This document shows, one piece after another, positions 8,753 to 16,794 of a stretch of DNA of 64,000 nucleotides (the stretch's first letter is position 1; the number at the start of each line of letters is the position of its first letter). This stretch comes from Caulobacter sp. Its GTDB lineage: Bacteria > Pseudomonadota > Alphaproteobacteria > Caulobacterales > Caulobacteraceae. The DNA is taken from contig JAGHZU010000003.1 in assembly GCA_017745235.1 (NCBI GenBank), positions 341,695 through 405,694 of the forward strand, given 5' to 3'. A model generated the notes under the pieces. It did not search any database. It was given only the letters and a program-made list of their open reading frames with translations, and was not told the DNA's origin. The position numbers and the translations under genes are program-made.

Positions 8753-10075
8753 TCAGGCGGCCGCCGCCTCGCGACCGGCCGGACGATACTTCGATGCGTC
8801 CGTCGTGAATTCCGCGTGGCCGTAGCGGACCAGCAGCCGCCTGACCCGTCGCACCAACACCCTGTTGGCGACATCCCGCACCCCGGGGATTGCGTCGGCC
8901 ACCTTGAAGACGGCCAGGCGCGTAGTCACCCACAGGGCCACAAGCACGAACAGCAGCCGCTCGACGGGCGTGACGGTCACGCCCATCTGCCGGCCCCGCT
9001 CGCGGTCGCCCTCCATGAAGTGGCGCAGGAAGAACACCTTGGCGAAGCTGCGCTCGACGTAGTTGTAGACCCGGTTGCCCAGCGACTCGTCAGGCGGCAG
9101 GTAGGCCGCCAGGGTGGCCCGCACCAGCGCGCCGCAGGTCTCGTCGTCGAAGCCCCGGCGCAGGGTGCTGCTGCGCGCCGTCATCATCCGCACGATCCCC
9201 TGCGGCGTGTCGGCCAGCAGATCCTCGGGCAGGCCCAGCAGGAAGCAGCGATAGCGCGCCAGTTCCACCTTCGCCCGCTCGGCCGGGGTGAATTGCGTGC
9301 GGCCGTGGCGCAGCATCTTGAACGACAACAGGAAGATCGGGATCAGCCCTGCGGGCATCTGGTCCACCTGTGGGATCGGCACGCCATAGACCGTGGGATC
9401 CCAACGGCCCGAGCGAAGGGCGTTGAAGCGCACCATCGAATGCATCAGCCGCACCATGGCCGCGGCCTTGAAGCCTTCGCCATGTCGCTCCAGCGCGCCG
9501 GGCAGCACAGTGGTGGTGAAGAAGGTCGCCGTCTCGTTCACCCGGCGGGCGGCGCTGTCGTTGCTCAGCGTGCCCGTCAGGGCCATGGGCAGGGCCGCAT
9601 ACTTGTTCAGGAACGTGGCCACGAACGCACCCCGGATGGCGAACGGGCCCAGGTGCGCTGTGGCGTTCAGCTCTTGCCGCGCGCCCTCGCGGACCATGTC
9701 CATGTCGAGCCACGCGGGCTTGGCCTCCATCGCATGGATGAAGGCCGCCAGTTCCGGCGGCGCCTCGGCCACCGCCTCGACGCCCTTCTCGCAGGCCTCA
9801 GTCAGCATGGCGATCAGCTTGCGGAAACCGTAGCGCGGGATCAGGGCGGCGTAGGCGTCGGCCACGATGTCGCCCAGCAGGGTGTAGGCCCGCACGCGAT
9901 CCAGATCGTCCTGCGTGACCTGCACGCCCAGAGGCGAACGATCCCGGGCCACGGCGTACGCGGCGTCTTCGGTGAAGCGTTCGGGCGTGGCCTCGAAGTC
10001 GACCCGCCCATAGAATTCGGGCAGCAGCATCTTCTGGGAGGCCACTCGGGCGCGCACCTCTTCAATCGAAGCCAT
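8753..10075 (-). CDS. Oxygenase of the MpaB/rubber oxygenase (DUF2236) family
   Basis: A 440-residue protein whose central region (about 120-340) carries the DUF2236 pattern, with MVRLMHSMVRFNALRSGRW and ERSFAKVFFLRHFMEGD. The family includes latex-clearing protein Lcp and fungal MpaB, haem b oxygenases that cleave polyisoprenoid double bonds. A hydrophobic stretch near 370-395 (LLFVLVALWVTTRLAVF) may be a membrane anchor. There is no Tat or Sec signal, unlike secreted Lcp. The substrate is unknown; a lipid or isoprenoid is plausible. It is divergent from a TetR gene, with a palindrome between them, suggesting repression by that regulator. Confidence 0.75.
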   Translation of the reverse strand: MASIEEVRARVASQKMLLPEFYGRVDFEATPERFTEDAAYAVARDRSPLGVQVTQDDLDRVRAYTLLGDIVADAYAALIPRYGFRKLIAMLTEACEKGVEAVAEAPPELAAFIHAMEAKPAWLDMDMVREGARQELNATAHLGPFAIRGAFVATFLNKYAALPMALTGTLSNDSAARRVNETATFFTTTVLPGALERHGEGFKAAAMVRLMHSMVRFNALRSGRWDPTVYGVPIPQVDQMPAGLIPIFLLSFKMLRHGRTQFTPAERAKVELARYRCFLLGLPEDLLADTPQGIVRMMTARSSTLRRGFDDETCGALVRATLAAYLPPDESLGNRVYNYVERSFAKVFFLRHFMEGDRERGRQMGVTVTPVERLLFVLVALWVTTRLAVFKVADAIPGVRDVANRVLVRRVRRLLVRYGHAEFTTDASKYRPAGREAAAA

Positions 10076-10109
10076 TCGTCGCGATCCTCGTCGTTTTCCG
10101 TCCTCGAAG

Positions 10110-10134
10110 ATGAGCTTATGTAAGCATTGCTCAT
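10110..10134. promoter_or_regulatory. Nested palindrome, probable TetR operator
   Basis: The 111-base gap between the oxygenase and the divergent tetR holds GCTTA-TG-TAAGC (10114-10125), nested inside a wider inverted repeat ATGAGC (10110-10115) and GCTCAT (10129-10134). Size, symmetry and location are typical of operators bound by a TetR dimer. Binding here would plausibly control both divergent promoters. This is inference from sequence and position. Confidence 0.6.
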
Positions 10135-10187
10135 GTTCCTACTCGCCTTGCCGGAACCCCGTCCAGCCAAACAGGAGGTAGAACGAA

Positions 10188-10835
10188 GTGTCTGAAAAGG
10201 TTCGAAGAACTCCAAGGCAGGGCCGCGCCCGCTCGACCGTGGACGCGATTTTGGACGCCGCGTTTCAACTTCTCGAGGCCGACGGACCCGACCGCTTGAC
10301 CACCAACCACGTGGCCGAACGCGCCGGGGTGAGCATCGGCACCGTCTACCAGTACTTCGTCGACAAGCAGGACATCCTGGCGGCCCTGGCCCAGCGGCGG
10401 GCGCTGGCCGTGCGCGAGACCATCGCCCAGACCCTGATCGAGCGGCCCGACATGGGCAGCGTGCGCCCCATCATCCAGGCCCTGGCCACCGGGTTCGAGG
10501 CGTCGCCCACCACGCGCCAGGCCCTGCTTGGCGCGCTGTTCCATCGCGGCGGCGACGCGGTGCTTTCCCAGCACCACCAAGCGTTCCTGGCCGCCATCGC
10601 CGGCAAGGCCCGACTGGACATCACCCTGACGCCGGAATCGGCCTTCGTTCTGACCCACGCCCCGATCGCCCTGCTGCGCGCCGCGGCGGCCGAGCAAGAT
10701 CTAGGTCTTTCTCCGCAAGCCCTCGAAGACGAACTGGTGCGCCTGCTGGAGGCCTATATCGCCGCCCTGGCCTCGCGGCAGGCCGCTGCGCGCGCGGCTT
10801 CGACCAACGAAACCAGCACCCCGCCCCCGACATAG
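10188..10835 (+). CDS. TetR/AcrR-family regulator
   Basis: A 215-residue regulator with GTG start preceded by AGGAGG (10172-10177). The N-terminal helix-turn-helix is clear: TVDAILDAAFQLLEADG, then LTTNHVAERAGVSIGTVYQYF with the family's YxYF ending, about residues 12-62. The C-terminal ligand domain is unremarkable. It faces away from the MpaB-like oxygenase, with the palindrome at 10110-10134 between them, so it probably represses that gene and itself. Its last 82 bases overlap the 3' end of the convergent DUF2809 gene. Confidence 0.92.
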   Translation: MSEKVRRTPRQGRARSTVDAILDAAFQLLEADGPDRLTTNHVAERAGVSIGTVYQYFVDKQDILAALAQRRALAVRETIAQTLIERPDMGSVRPIIQALATGFEASPTTRQALLGALFHRGGDAVLSQHHQAFLAAIAGKARLDITLTPESAFVLTHAPIALLRAAAAEQDLGLSPQALEDELVRLLEAYIAALASRQAAARAASTNETSTPPPT

Positions 10836-11146
10836 GCGGCCAGGTCCTTCAGGTCGAACGTCCCGCCCAGGACGATGCGAGCGACACGATCGCCACCCAG
10901 GCCGATCAGGTCGAGCACATGCAGCGCCTGTCCCGCCTCGATCACAAAGGCGATCGCCACCGCAGCGGCCACGCACGGCCCCGCGCGCCAGGGCGTCACC
11001 GCCCGCAAACCGAGATAGACCAGCACCACCGCCAGCACGTCGCTCGCATACGGACGGATCACCGCATCGCGGACGCGCAACGCGATGAACACCTCGACGG
11101 CGAAGACCGCGGTCGTCGCCAGGGCGTAGCCGACGCGAAGACGCAA
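10754..11146 (-). CDS. DUF2809 membrane protein
   Basis: A 130-residue protein with four hydrophobic stretches. It contains VRDAVIRPYASDVLAVVLVYLG and GGDRVARIVLGGTFDLKDL, the two conserved blocks of DUF2809, a small inner-membrane family of unknown function. The start appears to be TTG, three bases after the stop of the upstream dehydrogenase; no ATG or GTG lies near. It is probably translated by coupling with that gene. The 3' 82 bases overlap the end of tetR on the opposite strand, so the two transcripts are antisense to each other there. Confidence 0.75.
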   Translation of the reverse strand: MRLRVGYALATTAVFAVEVFIALRVRDAVIRPYASDVLAVVLVYLGLRAVTPWRAGPCVAAAVAIAFVIEAGQALHVLDLIGLGGDRVARIVLGGTFDLKDLAAYVGGGVLVSLVEAARAAACREARAAI

Positions 11147-11149
11147 GCC

Positions 11150-12013
11150 CTAAACCTTCGGCTTTTCCAGGCGCGCCACCAGGCTGGAGGTGTCCCAGCG
11201 ATTTCCGCCCATGGCCTGGATCTCGGCGTAGTAGCCGTCGACCAGGGCGGTGACGTCCAGGTGCGCACCGTTGCGGCCGGCTTCGGCCAGGGCGATGCCC
11301 AGGTCCTTGCGCATCCAGTCCACCGCAAAGCCGAAGTCGAACTTGCCTTCCGACATCGTGCCCCAGCGATTCTCCATCTGCCACGACTGGGCCGCGCCCT
11401 TGGAGATGGCCGCCAGCACGTCGTCAGTGGGCAGGCCCGCACGCTTGGCGAAATGCAGCGCCTCGGCCACGCCCTGGACGACGCCGGCGATGGCGATCTG
11501 GTTGCACATCTTGGTCAGCTGGCCCGAACCGGCCGGCCCCATCAGGCGGATGGCCTTGGCGTAGGCCTGCAATACGGGCTCGACGCGAGCGTAGGCGGCT
11601 GGATCGCCGCCAACCATGATCGTCAGCTGGCCGTTCTCGGCGCCCGCCTGCCCGCCGGACACCGGGGCGTCGAGGAACCAGCGCCCGGCCGCTCGCGCGG
11701 CCTCGTCCATCTCGCGCGCCACCACGGCCGAGGTGGTGGTGTGGTCGACGATCACCCCGCCCGGAGCCATGGCCGGCAGAGCCTGCGCCACCACGCCGCG
11801 GACGTCGTCGTCGTTGCCCACGCACAGCACGACCAACTCGGCTCCGGCGACGGCTTCGGCGATGGTCGCGCCCGAGGCTCCGCCATGGGCCAGCACCCAG
11901 CGCTCGGCCTTTTCGGGACTGCGATTGAAGACGGTCACCTCGTGACCGGCCGCCTTCAGGTGACCCGCCATCGGAAAGCCCATGACGCCCAGGCCGACAA
12001 ACGCCGTCTTCAT
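11150..12013 (-). CDS. NAD(P)-dependent beta-hydroxyacid dehydrogenase
   Basis: A 287-residue dehydrogenase. GLGVMG (7-12) is the dinucleotide-binding loop, DAPVSGG (115-121) is the substrate-binding segment, and Lys168 in GQLTKMCNQ is the catalytic lysine. These mark the 3-hydroxyisobutyrate/tartronate-semialdehyde/glyoxylate reductase family. VFNRSP after strand two suggests NADP preference (Arg31). It is a paralogue of the mmsB fragment at the window's left end; being outside the valine operon, it may reduce glyoxylate or succinic semialdehyde instead. The start MKTAFVG is preceded by AAGGAGT; the ten-residue upstream extension lacks a ribosome site. Confidence 0.85.
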   Translation of the reverse strand: MKTAFVGLGVMGFPMAGHLKAAGHEVTVFNRSPEKAERWVLAHGGASGATIAEAVAGAELVVLCVGNDDDVRGVVAQALPAMAPGGVIVDHTTTSAVVAREMDEAARAAGRWFLDAPVSGGQAGAENGQLTIMVGGDPAAYARVEPVLQAYAKAIRLMGPAGSGQLTKMCNQIAIAGVVQGVAEALHFAKRAGLPTDDVLAAISKGAAQSWQMENRWGTMSEGKFDFGFAVDWMRKDLGIALAEAGRNGAHLDVTALVDGYYAEIQAMGGNRWDTSSLVARLEKPKV

Positions 12014-12128
12014 TCGCGCGAACTCCTTGTGGTGCGCGCCCACATCGCGCTTCGCGAGCCCGATCGCAACGGCATTTTAACGTCCAGGCCCCACCTTCCG
12101 CCGACAGGGTTAAACAGGCTTAAGTACG

Positions 12129-13028
12129 ATGGCCGTCAGCGGCGAACAGCCGATCATCATCAAGAAGGTCAAGAAGGGCGGCGGCCACGGCCACCACGGC
12201 GGCGCCTGGAAGGTCGCCTATGCCGACTTCGTGACCGCGATGATGGCCTTCTTCCTGCTGATGTGGCTGCTCAACACGACCAGCCCCGAACAGAAGCAGG
12301 GCATCGCCGACTACTTCGCTCCCGCCTCGATCTCGTCCAGCACCAGCGGCTCGGGCGGCATCCTGGGCGGCACCTCGCTGGGCGACGACGGCGCCAAGGC
12401 CGACGGCAAGATGTCGGTCGTTCAGCAGATGGCCCCTGAAGCCCCCAAGGACACCGACCAGGACGGCCAGTCCTCGACCACCGCCAACCTCGACTCCGCC
12501 AGCGAGCAGGCCCTGCGCGACGCCCTGGCCAAGAAGGAGCAGGACAGCTTCGCGTCAGCCGCCCAGTCGCTGCGCCAATCGCTGCAGGACATGCCCGAAT
12601 TGGCCGAGCTGTCGAAGCAGATCCTGATCGACCAGACACCGGAAGGCCTGCGTATCCAGCTGGTCGACCAGGACGGCCGCTCGATGTTCAAGGAAAACTC
12701 CAAGGAGCCGAACGACCGCGCGCGCCTGCTGCTGCGCGCCGTGGCCAAGGTCATCAATCAGCTGCCCAACCGCATCACGATCTCAGGCCACACCAGCGCC
12801 AGCGCGATGGGCAAGCGCACCGACGGCGACTGGGCCCTGTCGGCCGGTCGCGCCGACGCCTCGCGCCAGGTGCTCAAGGCCGCCGGCGTCGACGAGGACC
12901 GCATCTACCAGGTGTCGGGCAAGGCCAATTCGGAGCCGCTCTACGCCGACGACCCCACTCTGGCCGGCAACCGCCGCATCTCCATCGTGCTCCTGCGCGA
13001 GAAGCCGGTGCTTCCGGACGGTCTCTAG
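12129..13028 (+). CDS. motB: Flagellar stator protein MotB
   Basis: A 299-residue MotB. After a basic N-terminus (IIIKKVKKGGGHGHHG) there is one transmembrane helix, AWKVAYADFVTAMMAFFLL, with Asp33 in the position of the proton-carrying aspartate of the stator. A linker of roughly 120 residues leads to an OmpA-like peptidoglycan-binding domain (ITISGHTSASA to ANSEPLYADDPTLAGNRRISI). MotB partners with MotA to drive flagellar rotation. motA is not adjacent, which is usual for Caulobacter. Two TTAA half-sites lie just upstream (12110-12123). Confidence 0.95.
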   Translation: MAVSGEQPIIIKKVKKGGGHGHHGGAWKVAYADFVTAMMAFFLLMWLLNTTSPEQKQGIADYFAPASISSSTSGSGGILGGTSLGDDGAKADGKMSVVQQMAPEAPKDTDQDGQSSTTANLDSASEQALRDALAKKEQDSFASAAQSLRQSLQDMPELAELSKQILIDQTPEGLRIQLVDQDGRSMFKENSKEPNDRARLLLRAVAKVINQLPNRITISGHTSASAMGKRTDGDWALSAGRADASRQVLKAAGVDEDRIYQVSGKANSEPLYADDPTLAGNRRISIVLLREKPVLPDGL

Positions 13029-13154
13029 GCGGATGTGACGCGATGCCGCTGCCCCTGTCGGCACGGCTTGCGCAACCGGCCCGGATGCCGCCTAATCAAA
13101 TCACGACACGCGCCGCTCCTGGCGCGGGCATTGTGAAGGGACCGGGCGCTTTCC

Positions 13155-14009
13155 GTGACGCAGCATTTTCCGACGCGACAGCTGCGCTTCTTCCTGACGG
13201 CGCCCACGCCTTGCCCCTACCTGCCCGGACGGGAGGAGCGGAAGGTTTTCGCCCACCTGCCCTTGTCCGACGGTCCCACGGTCAATGACAGCCTGACCCA
13301 GGTCGGCTTCCGCCGCTCCCAGAACATCGCCTACCGTCCGGCTTGCGAGACCTGCCGCGCTTGCCAGTCCGCGCGCGCCCCGGCGGCCGACTACGTCTTC
13401 TCGCGCTCGGAGCGCCGCGCCCTGGTGCGCAACGGCGACCTGGTGCGCAACCTGGTCGAGGCCGAGGCCACGCTGGAGCAGTTCGAACTGCTGCGCGCCT
13501 ACCTGCTGACCCGGCACGCCGACGGCGGCATGGCCGAGATGACCTGGCCCGACTATGTGGCCATGGTCGAGGACACGGCCGTCCGGACACACCTCATCGA
13601 ATACCGCATGCCCTCGCACGATCGAGGCCCCGGCGATCTGGTGGCCTGCGTACTGGTCGACGTGCTCGCCGATGGCCTGTCGCTGGTCTACAGCTTCTAC
13701 GACCCCAACCTGGCCAAGCGCAGCCTGGGCTCGTTCATCATCCTGGACCACATCGTCCAGGCCCAGCAGAACGCCCTGCCCTACGTCTATCTCGGCTACT
13801 GGGTGCCCGGCAGCGAGAAGATGGCCTACAAGGCGCGCTTCTCGCCCCTGGAGATCCTCAAGCCCGGCGGCTGGGCCCTGATGTCGGCCCGCGAGCGCGG
13901 CGCCCGTCCGCCCAAACCCTACGGCGGCGCCGGCCAAGGCGACGGCGTGGAACTTTGCGACGCCGAACCCGCCGAACTGGGCGAATTGCCCGTGGTGGGC
14001 AAGCCTTAG
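13155..14009 (+). CDS. bpt: Aspartate/glutamate leucyltransferase
   Basis: A 284-residue Bpt of the arginyl-transferase-like family, which transfers leucine from Leu-tRNA to N-terminal Asp or Glu of proteins and so marks them for ClpAP/ClpS degradation (N-degron pathway). The ATE N-terminal motifs are present: CPYLPGREERKVF (about 19-31) and the cysteine-rich YRPACETCRACQSAR (about 60-74). The C-terminal GNAT-like domain has YSFYDPNLAKRSLGSF and LGYWVPGSEKMAYKARF. GTG start. It is followed by a REP-like palindrome before the convergent SDR gene. Confidence 0.93.
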   Translation: MTQHFPTRQLRFFLTAPTPCPYLPGREERKVFAHLPLSDGPTVNDSLTQVGFRRSQNIAYRPACETCRACQSARAPAADYVFSRSERRALVRNGDLVRNLVEAEATLEQFELLRAYLLTRHADGGMAEMTWPDYVAMVEDTAVRTHLIEYRMPSHDRGPGDLVACVLVDVLADGLSLVYSFYDPNLAKRSLGSFIILDHIVQAQQNALPYVYLGYWVPGSEKMAYKARFSPLEILKPGGWALMSARERGARPPKPYGGAGQGDGVELCDAEPAELGELPVVGKP

Positions 14010-14019
14010 ATCCATCGCC

Positions 14020-14049
14020 ATCCCGGAAGCGCCTGGCGCTGTCCGGAAT
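14020..14049. repeat. REP-like palindrome between convergent genes
   Basis: Between the stops of bpt and the SDR gene lies an imperfect inverted repeat: CCGGAAGCGCC, one base, then GGCGCT, a bulged G, and TCCGG, flanked by CATC and AATGAC. The form (CCGGA arms, GCGC core, intergenic between converging genes) resembles repetitive extragenic palindromes. It could also stop transcription from both sides, although no T-run follows. Only one copy was seen in this window. Confidence 0.55.
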
Positions 14050-14068
14050 GACGATCGTAGGCGAACGG

Positions 14069-14836
14069 CTACCGCGTGAAGCTCACCCCGCCGTCCACGG
14101 TCACCGCAGAGCCGACGATGTAGTCGCCCGCCCGCGAGGCCAGGAACACCGCCGTGCCGGCCATGTCCTCTTCGTCGCCGATGCGGCCGGCGGGGATGCG
14201 CTGGCTGACGGCGTCGGCATGATCGCGGGCCACCTTGTTCATCTCCGAGGCGAAGGCGCCGGGCGCGATGCAGCTGACGGCGATGTTCTCGGGCGCCAGG
14301 CGGATGGCCATGCGCTTGGTCATGTGCAGCAGGCCGGCCTTGGACGCGCCGTAGGGGTAGGTCTCGTCCGTCGTCACCGATTGGCCGTCGATCGAGGCGA
14401 CGTTGATGACCTTGGCCACATGATCCTTGGCGGCGGCGCGCAATTGCGGCGCCAGGGCCTGGGTCAGGAAGAACGGCGTCTTCATGTTCAGATCCACGAC
14501 CTTGTCCCAGCCGCTTTCGGGGAACTCGTCGAAGCCCGCGCCCCAGGCCGCGCCAGCGTTGTTGACCAGAATGTCCAGCTTCTCCTCGCGTTCGGCGATG
14601 CGCTTGGCCAGGCCCTGGATCCCTTCCATGGTGGAGATGTCGCCCGGCAGCGAGACGCACTCGCCATACTGGCTCAGCTCTTCGGCGGCGGCGTCGCAAG
14701 CTGCGGCCTTGCGGGCGGTGATGTAGACGCGCTTGGCGCCGTGGGTCAGGAACCCCTTGACGATCATTGCGCCGATGCCGCGCGAGCCGCCGGTGACCAG
14801 GGCCACGCGGCCGTCGAGGGAAAACAGGTTCTTCAT
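14069..14836 (-). CDS. Short-chain dehydrogenase/reductase
   Basis: A 255-residue classical SDR. TGGSRGIG (15-22) is the cofactor loop, NNAG lies at 92-95, and catalytic Ser148, Tyr162 and Lys166 (YGASK) are all present. The C-terminal DYIVGSAVTVDGG segment is typical of 3-oxoacyl-ACP/gluconate 5-dehydrogenase-like members. The substrate is unknown. It is last in a three-gene operon after a nitronate monooxygenase-like gene (12-base gap) and a quinone-reductase-like gene, suggesting a shared oxidised or unsaturated carbonyl substrate. Confidence 0.9.
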   Translation of the reverse strand: MKNLFSLDGRVALVTGGSRGIGAMIVKGFLTHGAKRVYITARKAAACDAAAEELSQYGECVSLPGDISTMEGIQGLAKRIAEREEKLDILVNNAGAAWGAGFDEFPESGWDKVVDLNMKTPFFLTQALAPQLRAAAKDHVAKVINVASIDGQSVTTDETYPYGASKAGLLHMTKRMAIRLAPENIAVSCIAPGAFASEMNKVARDHADAVSQRIPAGRIGDEEDMAGTAVFLASRAGDYIVGSAVTVDGGVSFTR

Positions 14837-14848
14837 GGAAGCGTCTTT

Positions 14849-15790
14849 CTAGAAATGGCGGCCGGCCGCGAGGGCGCCGAGCCGCTGGGTGATGTCGAAG
14901 AACTGGGCGACGGTCTCTTCGATGATCTGGGCGGCCGTTCTGACCTCGTCGATCAGGCCCACGGTCTGGCCCGCCAGGGCCGGGGCCGCCTCCATGTCGC
15001 CGCCGAAATAGACGCCCAGTATGCCTTTCAATGCGTCGGGCGGCATGAGGCCCGCCTCGTGGATTTCGCGGGTGCGCTCGGACTTCAGGGCGCGGATGCA
15101 GGGGCTGGCCTTCTTGTTCAGCACCCAGGTCCCGGTCTCCTTGGACCCCGTGATTGCGGCCTTGTAGTTGTCGTGCACGGGACTCTCGGCGGCGCTGACG
15201 AAGCGCGTGCCCATCTGGACGGCCTCGGCTCCCAGGGCGAAGGCGGCGGCCATGCCGCGTCCGTCGCAAATGCCGCCGGCGGCGATCAGCGGCACATCGA
15301 CCCGCGCCCTGATCGCCTGCAGCAGCACCAAGGTCGAAACCTCCTCGGGGTTCTTGAAGCCGCCGCCCTCGGCGCCTTCCACCACCAGGCCGTCCACGCC
15401 CGCCTCGACGCACTTCACCGCGGCGTCGACGGTCGGCACGGCGTGGTAGACCACGATGCCGGCGTCCTTCAGCGGTCCGACGAACTTGGCTGGACTGCCG
15501 GCCGAGGTGGTGACGAACTTCACCCCGCTCTCGCAGACGAAGCGCAGCATCGCGTCGTCGCGCAGGAACAGGATCGGCAGGTTCACTCCGAACGGCAGGC
15601 CGCTGTCGGCCATCTTGCGGATCTCGGCCTTGCAGTTCTCGGTCTCGCCGGACGAAGTCTCGATGATCCCCAGACCGCCCGCCCGCGACACCGCCGAGGC
15701 CAGCGGATAGCGCGCGATCCAGCCCATCGGGGCCTGGACGATCGGATACCTGGCCCCCGTATGGGCCAGAACGCGGTTGGTCTGGCTCAT
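14849..15790 (-). CDS. Nitronate monooxygenase-family flavoprotein
   Basis: A 313-residue TIM-barrel FMN protein of the 2-nitropropane dioxygenase/NMO family. It has YPIVQAPMGWIA at the N-terminus, GLVVEGAEGGGF near residue 131-142, and AAGGICDGRGMAAAFALGA followed by QMGTRF as the phosphate-binding region. Many members oxidise propionate 3-nitronate; others reduce quinones or act as enoyl reductases. The usual catalytic His of NMOs (in the EGxEAGGH-type motif) is replaced here by EGAEGGGF, so true nitronate oxidation is uncertain. The start overlaps the previous gene by four bases. Confidence 0.85.
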   Translation of the reverse strand: MSQTNRVLAHTGARYPIVQAPMGWIARYPLASAVSRAGGLGIIETSSGETENCKAEIRKMADSGLPFGVNLPILFLRDDAMLRFVCESGVKFVTTSAGSPAKFVGPLKDAGIVVYHAVPTVDAAVKCVEAGVDGLVVEGAEGGGFKNPEEVSTLVLLQAIRARVDVPLIAAGGICDGRGMAAAFALGAEAVQMGTRFVSAAESPVHDNYKAAITGSKETGTWVLNKKASPCIRALKSERTREIHEAGLMPPDALKGILGVYFGGDMEAAPALAGQTVGLIDEVRTAAQIIEETVAQFFDITQRLGALAAGRHF

Positions 15791-16749
15791 GGGATCAGCA
15801 GCACCCGGCCCACGGCCTGGCGGCTCTCGATATAGGCGTGGGCTGCGGCGGCCTCCGACAGCGGGAAGGTGCGGTCGATCACCACCTCCAACTCGCCGCG
15901 CGCCGCCTCGTCGATCAATTGCTGGATCATGTCATGCACGCGGTCGGTCATGATCTCAGCCCCCAGGAAAACCCCCGTCAGGCTGCGGTTGCCGGCCATG
16001 AGCGAACTGACGTCCACCTTCATCGGCTCGCGCCCGGCGTTGCCGACCAGAGAGATGCGCCCACGATAGCCCAGGGCGGCCAGACTGCCCTGCAGCGTGG
16101 CCCCGCCCACCGGATCGACCACCAGGTCCACGCCCTTGCCGGCGGTGAGCTTCATCACCTGTTCGACCAGATCGTCGCGGCCGTAGTTGATCCCATGGTC
16201 CATGCCCAGCGCCTTCAGCCGCTCCAGCCTTGTATCGCTCGAGGCCGACGCCAGGACCGTGGCCCCTGCCCGCTTGGCCAGCTGGATCGCGGCGATGCCC
16301 ACCGCGCCCGCGCCGGCCTGGACCAGCACGGTCTCACCGGCTTTCAGCCGCCCCGCACCGAACAGGCATTCGTGCGCCGTGCCGAACGGCACAGGTATGG
16401 CGGCGGCCTTGCGAACGTCGAAGCCGTCCGGGATCGGCCACGCGTTGCGGGCCGGAACGCTGCGCAGTTCCGCATGCGAGCCGAAGGCGTTCACCGTCAC
16501 CACCTTCTGGCCGACCTTCAGGTGGGAGACCTCGGCCCCCACCTCGACGATCTCGCCCGCCGCCTGGTAGCCGACGATGTGCGGACTGCCCGCCATCGCG
16601 CCGCCGCCGCGGTTGAGGGTGTCGCCGCCCTCGATGCTGACGGCCTCGACACGGATCACCACGCCCTGCGGATGGCCGGGCGGATCGGCGACGTCCTCGT
16701 AGCGCAGGACGTCCGGCGCACCGGTTTCGTAATAGACGGCGGCCTTCAT
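15787..16749 (-). CDS. Zinc-independent quinone oxidoreductase (MDR superfamily)
   Basis: A 320-residue medium-chain reductase like NADPH:quinone reductase. VGYQAAGEIVEVG is the catalytic-domain signature and VLVQAGAGAVGIAAIQLAK is the NADPH-binding loop; the zinc-ligand cysteines of alcohol dehydrogenases are absent. It would reduce quinones or alpha,beta-unsaturated carbonyls. It is the first gene of a minus-strand operon and overlaps the flavoprotein gene by ATGA. Confidence 0.9.
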   Translation of the reverse strand: MKAAVYYETGAPDVLRYEDVADPPGHPQGVVIRVEAVSIEGGDTLNRGGGAMAGSPHIVGYQAAGEIVEVGAEVSHLKVGQKVVTVNAFGSHAELRSVPARNAWPIPDGFDVRKAAAIPVPFGTAHECLFGAGRLKAGETVLVQAGAGAVGIAAIQLAKRAGATVLASASSDTRLERLKALGMDHGINYGRDDLVEQVMKLTAGKGVDLVVDPVGGATLQGSLAALGYRGRISLVGNAGREPMKVDVSSLMAGNRSLTGVFLGAEIMTDRVHDMIQQLIDEAARGELEVVIDRTFPLSEAAAAHAYIESRQAVGRVLLIP

Positions 16750-16794
16750 CGGCCCCTCCCTGATGAGCTTTGTCGTTGGCCCGGAACGGGCGGG

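Noticed and set aside
12110..12123. TTAA-ACAGGC-TTAA as a CtrA site before motB
   Set aside because: The spacer is six bases rather than the seven of the usual CtrA box and the site sits almost on the start codon; too weak to annotate.
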